Shown: positions 8,430 to 16,300 of the stretch, in pieces
Numbering within the stretch: the stretch's first letter is position 1
How the letters are laid out: every line of letters starts with the position of its first letter
IMG/VR virus record: IMGVR_UViG_3300006810_000416
Span: 1 to 23,040 of that record
DNA: 23,040 nucleotides
Strand: one strand, 5' to 3'
Origin: a virus
Notes under the pieces: generated by a model
Database searches by the model: none
What the model was told of the DNA's origin: nothing
The model's input: the letters and a program-made list of their open reading frames with translations, nothing else
Position numbers and translations under genes: made by a program

Positions 8430-10682
8430 ATGGAGTATCTTTCAGTTTGGGATCAAAGAAATAGAAGGCCTATTGCTAGGGGCTTTAGAGCAGCTAAAAT
8501 TGTTGCAGAGTTTGATAGAACAAAAAAGATTAAAATTGCAGAGCATACACTCGGAGAAATAGAATTTGGTACAAATCCAGAGTTAAATAAATCAAGAAAC
8601 GAGGTTATTGATAGAGATATCGGTAAGCTAACGACTTCTGGTTTTCAGTATGAAAATATTGGAAATGTATTTTCTCCTGATCCTGAGTTTTTAGAAAAAG
8701 ACTCCGATGACAAGTATACTGTTCTTGGTCACGGTACTCCGGTAGAAGGAGACTTAACAGGAGGTAGAGAGAATTGTGCAATAGAGGGTTTGGTTTGCGC
8801 AAGTGGCCAAGGTACAAATAAATCCTGTAATCCTGGGAAATGCAAATTAGGAAAACTTCAAAAAATTACTAACTATAAGTGGAAATATACTTCTGAAAAC
8901 GGGTATCCAACGGCAAAAGTAGAATATTTTGTTGGAGGTAAAGAGTACGTAGAATTAAAAACTATAGCAAGAGGTGCACATACAAATAAGGATGGGACAG
9001 AAATAAACGTAAACAAACCTGCAAGTAAGGGAACAAGTATATACCTCCCTCCTGTAGGTTATATGGGGGATTTGTTTAACGAAGATTATTTAAAGGTAGA
9101 TCAGGGTGGAATTATTACCACAGAGGAAGATTTTGTAAGACAAATTATTGAGAGAGGGTATAAGAAACATCCGGTTATTGGAAAGTCTTTGGGTAAAGGT
9201 GGTTTGTATACTTCTATTGCAGATTCTCCTCTATCAGAAGAGGTATATACTGCTTTTTTAGATTTCTTTTTTAAGCTACCCAATCCCTGGAAAAAAGTTG
9301 TTAAGGATCTTGCTGATGCTAAGTGGAATGTAAAGGGAACAAGTCACGAAACAAACAGGGTTTTTATTGGAAGTTTATTTAATACTTTTAAAGTTAAGTT
9401 TACTCAGGCTATTCAAGTAACTGACTCGAGTTGGAAAGAGTCTAAGATCAAATATATTTCCGACCAAGGAGTAAGACCCACTTATCTAAGATTACCTGGG
9501 GCTTCTTTAAATTATAGAATATCTGAAGATAACGATATTGTAGTTGTATCTGAAGAAAAAGATAGATTCGATGTAAATATTTCTGCTCTAGAGATAGGAA
9601 CTATAGTAACCACGAGCAATAGAAAAATTGCTTATCAATTCTTGCCTAGGGTAATAGAGGATAGAGACGAAAGAGAAGAGTTCGGTATGTCTCCTGTACT
9701 AGATAACCGAACAAAGGAAGAGCTTTATTCTCCTAAAGACCCTAAATCTTGGCGTCCGCTACTAGAGGATCAGCTTCCAAAAGCCCCAGTAGCCAAGTGG
9801 ATAATGGCCGGTGTTGATGAGTTCTTAAGAGAAAAGAAACATGATATAGATTCGTTTTATTTTAAGTATCTTGATCCTACGGAATGTAGCGTTAAAAATA
9901 TAGATTGGCTGGCTCAGCACGTAGGACTTTGCGAACCAGTTTGGAATATAGCCTGGGATTTAGACTATAAAAGAGCGCTAATAAGAAATGCTTTAGGATG
10001 GTTTGATAAAGAGTTAATAAGTACGGTAGGAGATACAGACTACGATACTATCAAAGGCCAGATTCTTAAAGAGGCACCATTTACCTCCTCTTCGTGGAGA
10101 GATACCGAAGCTGTAGAAACAGGTGATGGTACAGATATTAGCGAAATAGATCTAACAAAAGTTGCTGCTTCTGGCTTCTTTAAAAAAGATGGTACTTTAA
10201 CCACTGGATTTTCTGTTTACAAGAAAGAGTGGGACGGACTGATGGAATCAAAAGGTTCTATTTTAACTCTAGTATTTTTATTTAGTTTGTTTAATGTAAA
10301 AGCTCATTCAGAAGACGAACTAATAACCGTCGGGTCTATCACCAAAGTTAGAAACGGTTTAAGATCTTATGAATCTAATGCACCTGTTCTTTTGCCTTAC
10401 AAACTAGAATTTTTGCAAACAGGAACCGAGGATGAAAAAGCTGTAGAAACTTATAGCAATCAAATGACCGTGGGGTCTGTAGTTGCAGATCTAGAGGGAG
10501 TAAAAACTACGTTCTTTAGAATGCCTTTCTATTACAATAGAGGAGGCAGAACGTGGGACCTTGTAGAATCAATCTCTAAATACTGGGTTCATCACACAAT
10601 GAACTCTAGAGTGCAATACGCGTACCTAGCTGCGGATCTCTGGAGACAGGGAGATGCGTATTTCCACTACGAGCAAAGTTAA
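8430..10682 (+). CDS. Phage tail protein I-like baseplate protein (750 aa)
   Basis: Residues about 440-530 match the pattern of phage tail protein I (P2 gpI): RPLLEDQLPKAPVAKW at the start, LDPTECSVKNIDWLAQHVGL (481-500), then VWNIAWDLDYKRALIRNAL. In P2-type baseplates gpI sits next to gpJ in the wedge and helps link fibres. The order here, gpJ-like then gpI-like, agrees. The protein is far longer than P2 gpI. About 430 extra N-terminal residues include a cysteine cluster (C116, C123, C133, C138) in a Gly/Lys-rich loop, and about 220 residues follow the gpI section. The extensions may replace other wedge proteins, but this is inference. Confidence 0.75.
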   Translation: MEYLSVWDQRNRRPIARGFRAAKIVAEFDRTKKIKIAEHTLGEIEFGTNPELNKSRNEVIDRDIGKLTTSGFQYENIGNVFSPDPEFLEKDSDDKYTVLGHGTPVEGDLTGGRENCAIEGLVCASGQGTNKSCNPGKCKLGKLQKITNYKWKYTSENGYPTAKVEYFVGGKEYVELKTIARGAHTNKDGTEINVNKPASKGTSIYLPPVGYMGDLFNEDYLKVDQGGIITTEEDFVRQIIERGYKKHPVIGKSLGKGGLYTSIADSPLSEEVYTAFLDFFFKLPNPWKKVVKDLADAKWNVKGTSHETNRVFIGSLFNTFKVKFTQAIQVTDSSWKESKIKYISDQGVRPTYLRLPGASLNYRISEDNDIVVVSEEKDRFDVNISALEIGTIVTTSNRKIAYQFLPRVIEDRDEREEFGMSPVLDNRTKEELYSPKDPKSWRPLLEDQLPKAPVAKWIMAGVDEFLREKKHDIDSFYFKYLDPTECSVKNIDWLAQHVGLCEPVWNIAWDLDYKRALIRNALGWFDKELISTVGDTDYDTIKGQILKEAPFTSSSWRDTEAVETGDGTDISEIDLTKVAASGFFKKDGTLTTGFSVYKKEWDGLMESKGSILTLVFLFSLFNVKAHSEDELITVGSITKVRNGLRSYESNAPVLLPYKLEFLQTGTEDEKAVETYSNQMTVGSVVADLEGVKTTFFRMPFYYNRGGRTWDLVESISKYWVHHTMNSRVQYAYLAADLWRQGDAYFHYEQS

Positions 10683-10684
10683 CT

Positions 10685-12103
10685 ATGGCGCAAGAAGCTT
10701 CATTTATAAGAAAACAAATTCAGGCTCAGCAGGCTTTTGAGATTCTTTCAAAAAAGACTGGTGGGCTTGAGTCTGATGCTTTTATCCATCCCGGTATTAT
10801 TGCAGACGTCAATGATCCAGACAAAAAAGGAAGAGTAAAAGTTGTATATGGTGAAGATGAAGCTAATACAAAAACAGAGTGGGTTCCGGTACTTAATGCG
10901 GGAAAGGGCGTTCTTACGTCTCAATTGTTAGGATCTAACGTAATTGTAGGATCGATTTCTGGTAACGTTAATGACAATATTGTACTAGGACTTTATAACA
11001 ACGAGATGGTTCCGTCGCTTCCAGCGTCTATTCCTATCGTTGATAAATCCGCCATTCAATACGCAGGAGATCCTGGTACTCAATGTAACAAAGAAAATGA
11101 GGGGAGGATGTATGTTTTCTCTAACAACGTATCGCAGGACTTAAAAATTTGTCTTAGAAGAAACAACAGACAAGGAGGACCTGATAAGGATGTGTACGAA
11201 TGGAAAAATATTACTAGAGGGTTAGTAGTTCAAGGCTCTGGTGATCCTAAAGAAATTGAGCAGGGCAACGTACTAATTGAACAAGACCCACTTGGCAAAT
11301 GTACTCAAGAAAGAGAGGGAGAGCAAGTTCAGTTTGCAGAAGATAGAGACTATAGGCAAATGCTTCTTACCTGTAAAAAAGATGAGAATAAAGAATGGGG
11401 ATGGGTTCCGGTCTCTACGATCCCTACATATTTTAAATCTACACTACCTAAGTGCACTGAAAAAGTCCATGGGCAAACCGCTCTTCATGACGACGGAAAT
11501 AACTCGGAGATGATTATTTGCGTTAGGTACAATAAAGAAATGAAGTGGGTGAAGTATGGGAGCAGGGAGGTTGTGCAATGGGAAGGAACACCCGTACCCA
11601 CTCCAGAAGAGGTTGCTAAAACAATACCCAATGCTTTATTACAAATCGGAGGAGCAGCGGCCGCTGCGGCAGCTGGAGGTTCTTTAGGTGCCCTATCTTC
11701 TGTTATCTCTAATCCTGACAACGTAAATAGTATTTTAGGTTCGGCCCTGGGAGCGATGGAAGGTCTGGCCGACGCCGGCTCTCTAGGAGGAGTTGCAGAT
11801 CAGATTAGTGGAGTAGCTGATATAGCCACTAGCGTAGCTGGTACATATGCAAACATTGCTGCAGGAGGAGTGCCTATAGCCGATGCTATGACATCTATAT
11901 TAGATACCGCAACAAGCATTGCTCAGATACCTAGTAACATACCCAATACATATCTCACTCCAGATGGCGCTAAAACTCTTGCAGATCAGGCCGCTCTAAA
12001 CCCTGACAACGCAAACTTAAACTTTTCGGAAGAACTTTCCACAGAAAACTTTAAAGATAAATACGGTGTAGACGATGACAATCCAGCCTTAGAACTATTA
12101 TAA
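10685..12103 (+). CDS. Baseplate V / spike-type OB-fold protein with Cys-bracketed repeats (472 aa)
   Basis: Residues 32-108 fit the N-terminal OB-fold of phage baseplate assembly protein V and T4 gp5: AFIHPGIIADVNDPDKKGRV, then WVPVLNAGKG, VIVGSISGNVNDNIVLGLYN. Family members form the trimeric membrane-piercing spike below the tail tube. There is no beta-helix of the usual kind after the OB-fold. Instead there are three units of about 45-50 residues, each with a Cys pair 22-24 residues apart and a following Trp (C134/C156/W173, C206/C230/W238, C257/C279/W288). Next comes an Ala/Gly run (323-332) and a long Ala/Gly/Ser-rich helical tail. It follows the gpI-like gene by 2 nt and precedes the Gly/Ala-rich gene by 4 nt. 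The OB-fold call is good; what the C-terminal half does is unknown. Confidence 0.78.
   Translation: MAQEASFIRKQIQAQQAFEILSKKTGGLESDAFIHPGIIADVNDPDKKGRVKVVYGEDEANTKTEWVPVLNAGKGVLTSQLLGSNVIVGSISGNVNDNIVLGLYNNEMVPSLPASIPIVDKSAIQYAGDPGTQCNKENEGRMYVFSNNVSQDLKICLRRNNRQGGPDKDVYEWKNITRGLVVQGSGDPKEIEQGNVLIEQDPLGKCTQEREGEQVQFAEDRDYRQMLLTCKKDENKEWGWVPVSTIPTYFKSTLPKCTEKVHGQTALHDDGNNSEMIICVRYNKEMKWVKYGSREVVQWEGTPVPTPEEVAKTIPNALLQIGGAAAAAAAGGSLGALSSVISNPDNVNSILGSALGAMEGLADAGSLGGVADQISGVADIATSVAGTYANIAAGGVPIADAMTSILDTATSIAQIPSNIPNTYLTPDGAKTLADQAALNPDNANLNFSEELSTENFKDKYGVDDDNPALELL
11078..11560 (+). repeat. Three diverged Cys-bracketed modules in the spike-type gene
   Basis: The encoded segments around residues 132-178, 204-243 and 255-292 share a layout: Cys, a charged stretch with Glu/His-Gly, a short beta segment, then hydrophobic-x-x-Cys, a charged loop and Trp (for example QCNKENEG...LKICLRR...YEW; KCTQEREG...LLTCKK...EWGW; KCTEKVHG...IICVRY...KW). 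DNA similarity is low. Such C...G...C...W units occur in phage and bacterial surface proteins. I infer small beta modules stabilised by the Cys pair. Confidence 0.7.
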
Positions 12104-12107
12104 AATA

Positions 12108-13727
12108 ATGTTTAATTCTACCGAAATTTTAACAAGCTCTGGTATTGAGGCAATGTCAGCTGCTTATCAGTCTATACTAAGCCCTCAAGAAAGGGGAGTT
12201 TTTTCGGCCGCTCTAGTTGGTGGTGCTGCCGGAGCATTTGATGCCGCTGCTCAGTACGGAATGGATAAGCTTCCATCAGGCCCTATTGGCGATTTTGCAA
12301 CTGCAGCTACTAGCAATCTAGATCTTACAAAAGCACCAGGTGCTATACAAAATGTTATCGATGGAGGATTAAGCGGAGGATTATCAGCTGCCATTGGCGA
12401 TATTGCTGGAGGAATAGATTTTAATAACGTTGACATAGCAAGTTTAAGCAGTCAATTAGCTGGAGGTAGTTTTGGCAATGTCGCCGGACTTATGCAAAAT
12501 TTTTCTAACCAGCCTGGCCTTAACTCTTTAGTCCCTGGTCTTACAACAACGGCTTCTTCTGTCTTAGGAGCAGCCGGTCTAGGAGGACCTTGGGCAGCAG
12601 CTATTCCTGCTGCAGGTTTAGGAATCCAAGGTGCTACTGCTCTATTAGGTGGGCAAAATCCCATGGGTGCTATACTCGGTGGTGGCGGAGCTTTTGGATC
12701 GTTACTCGGTGGGATTGGCGGATTATTTGGAGGAGGCGGTGGTAACCCCTGTCCTTGTCTACCCAAGTGTAGAAAAGTAGATCATGGTGCCGCAAGCAAC
12801 GGAGTAAATCCACTAGAAGCTACTGGGGCATTAATAGAAAATAACTCTAATAAATACGGATCTGATATTCTTAATAACAACGCCACTTGCCTCGCACAAG
12901 CCGCAGGATTAGATTTTTCTGGTATTGGAGAATCGCTTATCCCCAGTAACATTCTTAATTTAACAGGGGCAATTAATAGCATACCTGCATTAAACGACCC
13001 CGCAGGAAGGCTAGAAAAAGCAATAAAGGGAGGAGCGGAACAGTCTGACTTAATGCTAGAGTTTATGTACGCTTTTGAGGGTATGGAGAAGGGGCTTAAG
13101 TTTGCAGATAATAATATTAGCCAGTTAGAATGGATTAATCATATTAACTTAGTAAAAGGATTACTAGGTTATGACAAAATAATCACAGGGAATAAATCTA
13201 TACTAGATTTAAATGCTGTAGATACAACGGAGCATGCTCAAGCAATTACAGATTTGTTTGCAATGGTTCAAAAACTTGATGGTGCTCTATATAGAGGAGC
13301 GTTGGGAATAGCACCTACTCCGGCAATCTTAGCTTCCGCTGCTAATATAAAAGAAATCCCTGCAAAATACGCAAAGAATAAAGCATTTTTAATAGCAAAC
13401 GTAATCAAAGATATAAAGCAAGCCCTTGATCTTTTAACGGATTTAGATCCAGAGTTCGGGATTGCATTTGATCTAAGCGATAGCGATCAAAAATTTAATC
13501 AGTCTAAAGTCTTAAACGATTCCTTATCAGCAAAAATATCAAGCTCTGCACCTCAGGAAGATAAGGTGAACTATACTTTCTCGGCAGCAGCGGGTAATAA
13601 CAGCTCACAGAATCCATTTAGGTCGTTGAGTAATAGCCAGATTGGCTCTGGCGAATTTGATACATTAATCTCCCAAGTAAATAATGAAAAAGAAAGAGCT
13701 GCTCGTAAACAGGGCTCGTGTGATTAA
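12108..13727 (+). CDS. Gly/Ala-rich baseplate-operon protein with CxCxxxC motif (539 aa)
   Basis: I do not recognise a named family. Residues 1-210 are unusually rich in Gly and Ala. They carry stretches that could insert into or cross a membrane (PWAAAIPAAGLGIQGATALL at 161-180, then GAFGSLLGGIGGLFGGGGG). Immediately after comes a compact cluster, NPCPCLPKCRKVDHG (213-227: C215, C217, C221, H226), that could bind a metal. Residues 300-450 are helical and soluble-looking. The gene follows the spike-type gene by 4 nt and ends the baseplate operon. Position plus motif suggests a spike-tip or hub accessory protein that reaches the host membrane, but this is inference. No Shine-Dalgarno is seen before the ATG. 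Confidence 0.65.
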   Translation: MFNSTEILTSSGIEAMSAAYQSILSPQERGVFSAALVGGAAGAFDAAAQYGMDKLPSGPIGDFATAATSNLDLTKAPGAIQNVIDGGLSGGLSAAIGDIAGGIDFNNVDIASLSSQLAGGSFGNVAGLMQNFSNQPGLNSLVPGLTTTASSVLGAAGLGGPWAAAIPAAGLGIQGATALLGGQNPMGAILGGGGAFGSLLGGIGGLFGGGGGNPCPCLPKCRKVDHGAASNGVNPLEATGALIENNSNKYGSDILNNNATCLAQAAGLDFSGIGESLIPSNILNLTGAINSIPALNDPAGRLEKAIKGGAEQSDLMLEFMYAFEGMEKGLKFADNNISQLEWINHINLVKGLLGYDKIITGNKSILDLNAVDTTEHAQAITDLFAMVQKLDGALYRGALGIAPTPAILASAANIKEIPAKYAKNKAFLIANVIKDIKQALDLLTDLDPEFGIAFDLSDSDQKFNQSKVLNDSLSAKISSSAPQEDKVNYTFSAAAGNNSSQNPFRSLSNSQIGSGEFDTLISQVNNEKERAARKQGSCD

Positions 13728-13763
13728 ATTCTGAACAAAAATGTACTAGTTTTAAAATTTTTT

Positions 13764-13771
13764 GTTTAAAG
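13764..13771 (+). promoter_or_regulatory. GTTTAAAG element before the HNH-terminase pair
   Basis: The exact octamer lies in the 50-nt gap after the baseplate operon and is followed directly by TATAGT, then the ATG of the HNH gene 6 nt after the octamer. The upstream part of the gap is very AT-rich and has a weak inverted repeat (AACAAAAAT / ATTTTTTGTT) ending at the octamer. The closeness to the start would leave almost no leader for the HNH gene, so the element may serve mainly the terminase. Confidence 0.45.
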
Positions 13772-13777
13772 TATAGT

Positions 13778-14632
13778 ATGAACTACAGAAGAACATACTT
13801 TGCCTTAATCAGAAAAGCACTGAAGCGAAACAAGTGTGCCAAAAGCGTTTATTGCGAAGATCACCATATCATACCTAAAAGTTTTGTAAAAAATAATTGG
13901 ACAGTTACATTGACTCTAAGAGAGCATTTTATATGTCACAAGTTGATATATAAGTATTGCTTAAAAAGATATGGCCCAAGCGGATCTAAAACCAATAAGG
14001 CTTTATTGGCATTCTTTTTTATGTCTAATAGGATGGATATAAAAAGATCTAAAGAGTACGAGCAAGCAAGATCTGCATTTGTAGATTATTTACGTTCAAT
14101 ACAACGACCAGAGTACGTTTTTTATCACAAAAAGTACGGCAAGTTTGTCGGTACAATGCGAGAGTTTATCGAAAAATACCCCAATTTAAAAACGAATAAT
14201 CTTTCGAGTGTGTGGAATGGCTATAAGCATCATTATAGAGGTTGGTGTATAAGCGAGGAAATGATGGATAAAGTAGAGAAGGGACTACATACTAAGAAAA
14301 AAGTTTATAAATTTGTTCATAACCAACACGGAATATTTGAAGGTAGTCTTTTTCAAATGAAAGATAAGTTTTCTCATATGAAACTAAACATATCGACATT
14401 AGCGGCAGTCTATCGAAATGAAAGGTCACAGCACAAAGGCTGGAGGAGATTAGACTATGTTGACACTAGAAATAAAATCAAGTGGATACATTCAGAATAT
14501 GGAATAGTAGAAGCCGGAGTTACAGAGCTTGTAAATCTATTTCCAGAATTAAAATTAAATCGGGGTCACCTCTCAAGCGTAAAAACCGGGAGATTAAAAC
14601 ACCATAAAAAATGGAAATTATTAAATGAATAA
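13778..14632 (+). CDS. HNH homing-endonuclease-like protein with three tandem repeats (284 aa)
   Basis: Free-standing phage HNH endonucleases cut DNA at a target site and spread their own gene. The nuclease part is at about 26-56: EDHHIIPKSF, then NNWTVTLTLREHFICHKLI. It holds the HH...N...EH...H layout of the family (H29, H30, N39/N40, H50, H54). Behind it are three repeats of about 48 residues (113-158, 177-225, 234-282), with a shared H-x-x-x-G start, a LK-N middle, SSV and a closing H-K-G/K-W. These are likely DNA-binding modules. The gene ends 8 nt inside the start of the large terminase gene, a common kind of neighbour for phage homing endonucleases. The terminase itself is uninterrupted. 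The protein is very basic. Active or remnant status cannot be told, but the motifs are intact. Confidence 0.85.
   Translation: MNYRRTYFALIRKALKRNKCAKSVYCEDHHIIPKSFVKNNWTVTLTLREHFICHKLIYKYCLKRYGPSGSKTNKALLAFFFMSNRMDIKRSKEYEQARSAFVDYLRSIQRPEYVFYHKKYGKFVGTMREFIEKYPNLKTNNLSSVWNGYKHHYRGWCISEEMMDKVEKGLHTKKKVYKFVHNQHGIFEGSLFQMKDKFSHMKLNISTLAAVYRNERSQHKGWRRLDYVDTRNKIKWIHSEYGIVEAGVTELVNLFPELKLNRGHLSSVKTGRLKHHKKWKLLNE
14114..14623 (+). repeat. Three tandem modules encoded in the HNH gene
   Basis: The three segments align by their fixed points: H-K-K-Y-G / H-N-Q-H-G / H-S-E-Y-G at the start; YPNLKTN / FSHMKLN / FPELKLN in the middle; NLSSVWNG / TLAAVYRN / LSSVKTG; and HHYRGW / QHKGW / HHKKW at the end. 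The copies are diverged at DNA level, so the duplication is old. Confidence 0.8.
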
Positions 14633-16214
14633 ACAACAAAGAGATGATGAATTGGCTTTAGCAGCTGATATGCAGAAGAAGGGGAGCAGTCTCTCCTCTT
14701 CTGACAAAGAAGAACTACTCAGGTTGAAATGCAGGACTGACTTTGTTACTTTTGCAAAAATTATCACCGATCTTCAGTTCAAGTCGTATCCAGTACACGA
14801 GCTAATTTGTTCCTATCTTCAAAACATCGGAGATGGTAATAAAGACTATAAGAGGAGCGCAATTTCTCTTCCTCCAAGAACAGGCAAGTCTATGCTTATC
14901 TCGCGGATCTTTCCGGCCTGGCAAATAGGGCGGAGTCCTACAGCTCAGTTTATTATGAGCTCGTACGCGTTAGGCCTATCCACGGAAAACTCTCGAGCGG
15001 TTCTTGATTTTATTACCTCTGAAAAGTTTTCTTGGATATTTCCAGAATGCGAAATCAATAAAGAGAAATGCAACCTCACCGCTCTGAGAACAGAAAACGG
15101 CGGGTTGATTAAAATTGCATCTGCAGGAAGTAGCGTTACTGGATTTGGCTATGGAGTTATTGCAGACGACGATCTCCCAGGCATTGGCATCCTCGACGAC
15201 CTTCTTGCTGATGGTAACTCACTAACTGTTATGGAGAGCACGTTTGGTTGGGTCCAAGCTCAGTTCTTAACTCGTGGTTTGCCTAACCACGCTATTATTT
15301 CTATGGGAACAAGGTTCCATTGCGATGATGTTATTGGTAGGTTGCTGAGTGCAGACAGAGATAACTGGAAAGAACTAAATGTTCCGGCAATCTGTGTCGA
15401 TGAAGAAAACGACACGTTAGGTAGGGAGCTAGGTGAGTCTCATTGGCCAGAGTTTTTTCCTGTAGAAAACCTTGAGGCTATTAAAAAATCTATTGGCGAA
15501 AGGGACTTTAACTCTCTGTACCAGGGCCAGCCCGCCGGTGATGCAGGTGCCATCTTCAAAGAACATTGGTTAGAAACCTATTCTAAGCAAGAAAGATATT
15601 CTTACATCTATGCCACAATCGACACGGCTTATAAAGCCACGAGCATGAATGACTTTACTGCGATTTGTGTATGGGGTTTGGCAAAAGATAAAAGCCTTAA
15701 GCTCCTCCACGTAGTCATGGAGAGGATGGAGTTTCCAGATCTTCAAAAGTTAATCCCTAAAGTTGTTAAGCAATGGAAAGTTAGATGTGTATATATCGAA
15801 GGAAGAGCAAGCGGAGTTCCATTGATTCAAACTCTACGATCTACTCTGGATATACAAATAAAGGAAATCGTACCGTCTAAAGATAAAGTACTAAGAGCCA
15901 ACTCAGTGGCGCCCTTAGTAGAAGAAGGAAGTGTTAGCATTTATGAAAACATACCTAACCTTCAAGAAAGAATTAACGAACTAACCTCGTTCCCTTTTAT
16001 TAAAAACGACGACTTTGTAGATGCATTTGTGTACGGAATTACCGTATACAGAGATGAGTTAATGGGAGGAAGAGGCACATCTTCTGGTGGAATTAGAACT
16101 TCTTTGCCCCGATTGAGCTATGATTCCCCATCTTCTAGAAAATCCGCTGGGTTAGGATCATTATTAAACGACAGAAGAAACACCCGTAATGCCGGGGGTG
16201 TGCGTTATCTCTAG
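14625..16214 (+). CDS. terL: Large terminase subunit (DNA-packaging ATPase/nuclease, 529 aa)
   Basis: This is the motor that pumps DNA into the prohead and cuts concatemers. The ATPase has Walker A at 82-89 (LPPRTGKS), a Walker B candidate at 187-192 (GIGILDD), and a coupling motif SMGTRFH at 226-232. RNase H-like nuclease residues are D333 (ATIDTAYK), E392 (VYIEGRASG) and D463/D466 (NDDFVDAFVYG). Ordering and length fit the family. The motif wording differs from T4 gp17 and is closer to terminases with PPRxGKS. A second acidic string, VIADDDLPG (178-186), precedes Walker B. The ATG overlaps the end of the HNH gene by 8 nt with only a weak GGAAA upstream, suggesting translational coupling. 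No small terminase gene is seen in the window. Confidence 0.95.
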   Translation: MNKQQRDDELALAADMQKKGSSLSSSDKEELLRLKCRTDFVTFAKIITDLQFKSYPVHELICSYLQNIGDGNKDYKRSAISLPPRTGKSMLISRIFPAWQIGRSPTAQFIMSSYALGLSTENSRAVLDFITSEKFSWIFPECEINKEKCNLTALRTENGGLIKIASAGSSVTGFGYGVIADDDLPGIGILDDLLADGNSLTVMESTFGWVQAQFLTRGLPNHAIISMGTRFHCDDVIGRLLSADRDNWKELNVPAICVDEENDTLGRELGESHWPEFFPVENLEAIKKSIGERDFNSLYQGQPAGDAGAIFKEHWLETYSKQERYSYIYATIDTAYKATSMNDFTAICVWGLAKDKSLKLLHVVMERMEFPDLQKLIPKVVKQWKVRCVYIEGRASGVPLIQTLRSTLDIQIKEIVPSKDKVLRANSVAPLVEEGSVSIYENIPNLQERINELTSFPFIKNDDFVDAFVYGITVYRDELMGGRGTSSGGIRTSLPRLSYDSPSSRKSAGLGSLLNDRRNTRNAGGVRYL

Positions 16215-16218
16215 CGCA

Positions 16219-16227
16219 TGGTATAAT
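16219..16227 (+). promoter_or_regulatory. Extended -10 promoter TGGTATAAT before the thioredoxin-sigma operon
   Basis: TATAAT is exact and preceded by TG one base away, the extended -10 consensus of housekeeping sigma factors. No good -35 is seen at the expected distance, which is normal for extended -10 promoters. The predicted start is near 16234. This is the only gap over 30 nt without GTTTAAAG, so the sigma operon may be read by unmodified host RNA polymerase. Confidence 0.6.
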
Positions 16228-16234
16228 TACAAAA

Positions 16235-16261
16235 GTCGTAGGTTTTGTATAGTAAAACGAC
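16235..16261 (+). other. Stem-loop at the predicted 5' end of the thioredoxin-sigma transcript
   Basis: GTCGT-AGG-TTTT pairs with AAAACGAC around a GTATAGT loop: 9 pairs with a three-base bulge (AGG). It begins where a transcript from the TGGTATAAT promoter would start. A 5' hairpin could protect the mRNA, but I cannot show that it forms. The rest of the gap to 16300 is AT-rich with a GAGAT before the ATG. Confidence 0.4.
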
Positions 16262-16300
16262 GAGCGCACGCGATTTATTTATTAGTAAAACATTTGAGAT

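Noticed and set aside
12452-12766. Minus-strand Pro-rich open frame of 104 codons
   Set aside because: Its proline runs are simply the complement of the Gly-rich codons of the 539-aa gene.
13733-13768. AT-rich inverted repeat AACAAAAAT / ATTTTTTGTT as a terminator of the baseplate operon
   Set aside because: It is made only of A-T pairs apart from the ends, with one bulge, so the stem would be weak; noted under the promoter element only.
16180-16201. Hairpin ACACCC...GGGTGT just before the terminase stop, considered as a terminator
   Set aside because: The stem is only 6 bp, it lies inside the coding region, and no T-run follows (GCGTTATCTC).
16215-16300. Possible tRNA or other structured RNA gene in the gap
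   Set aside because: It has no cloverleaf-like pairing and no CCA end; only one bulged stem-loop is visible.
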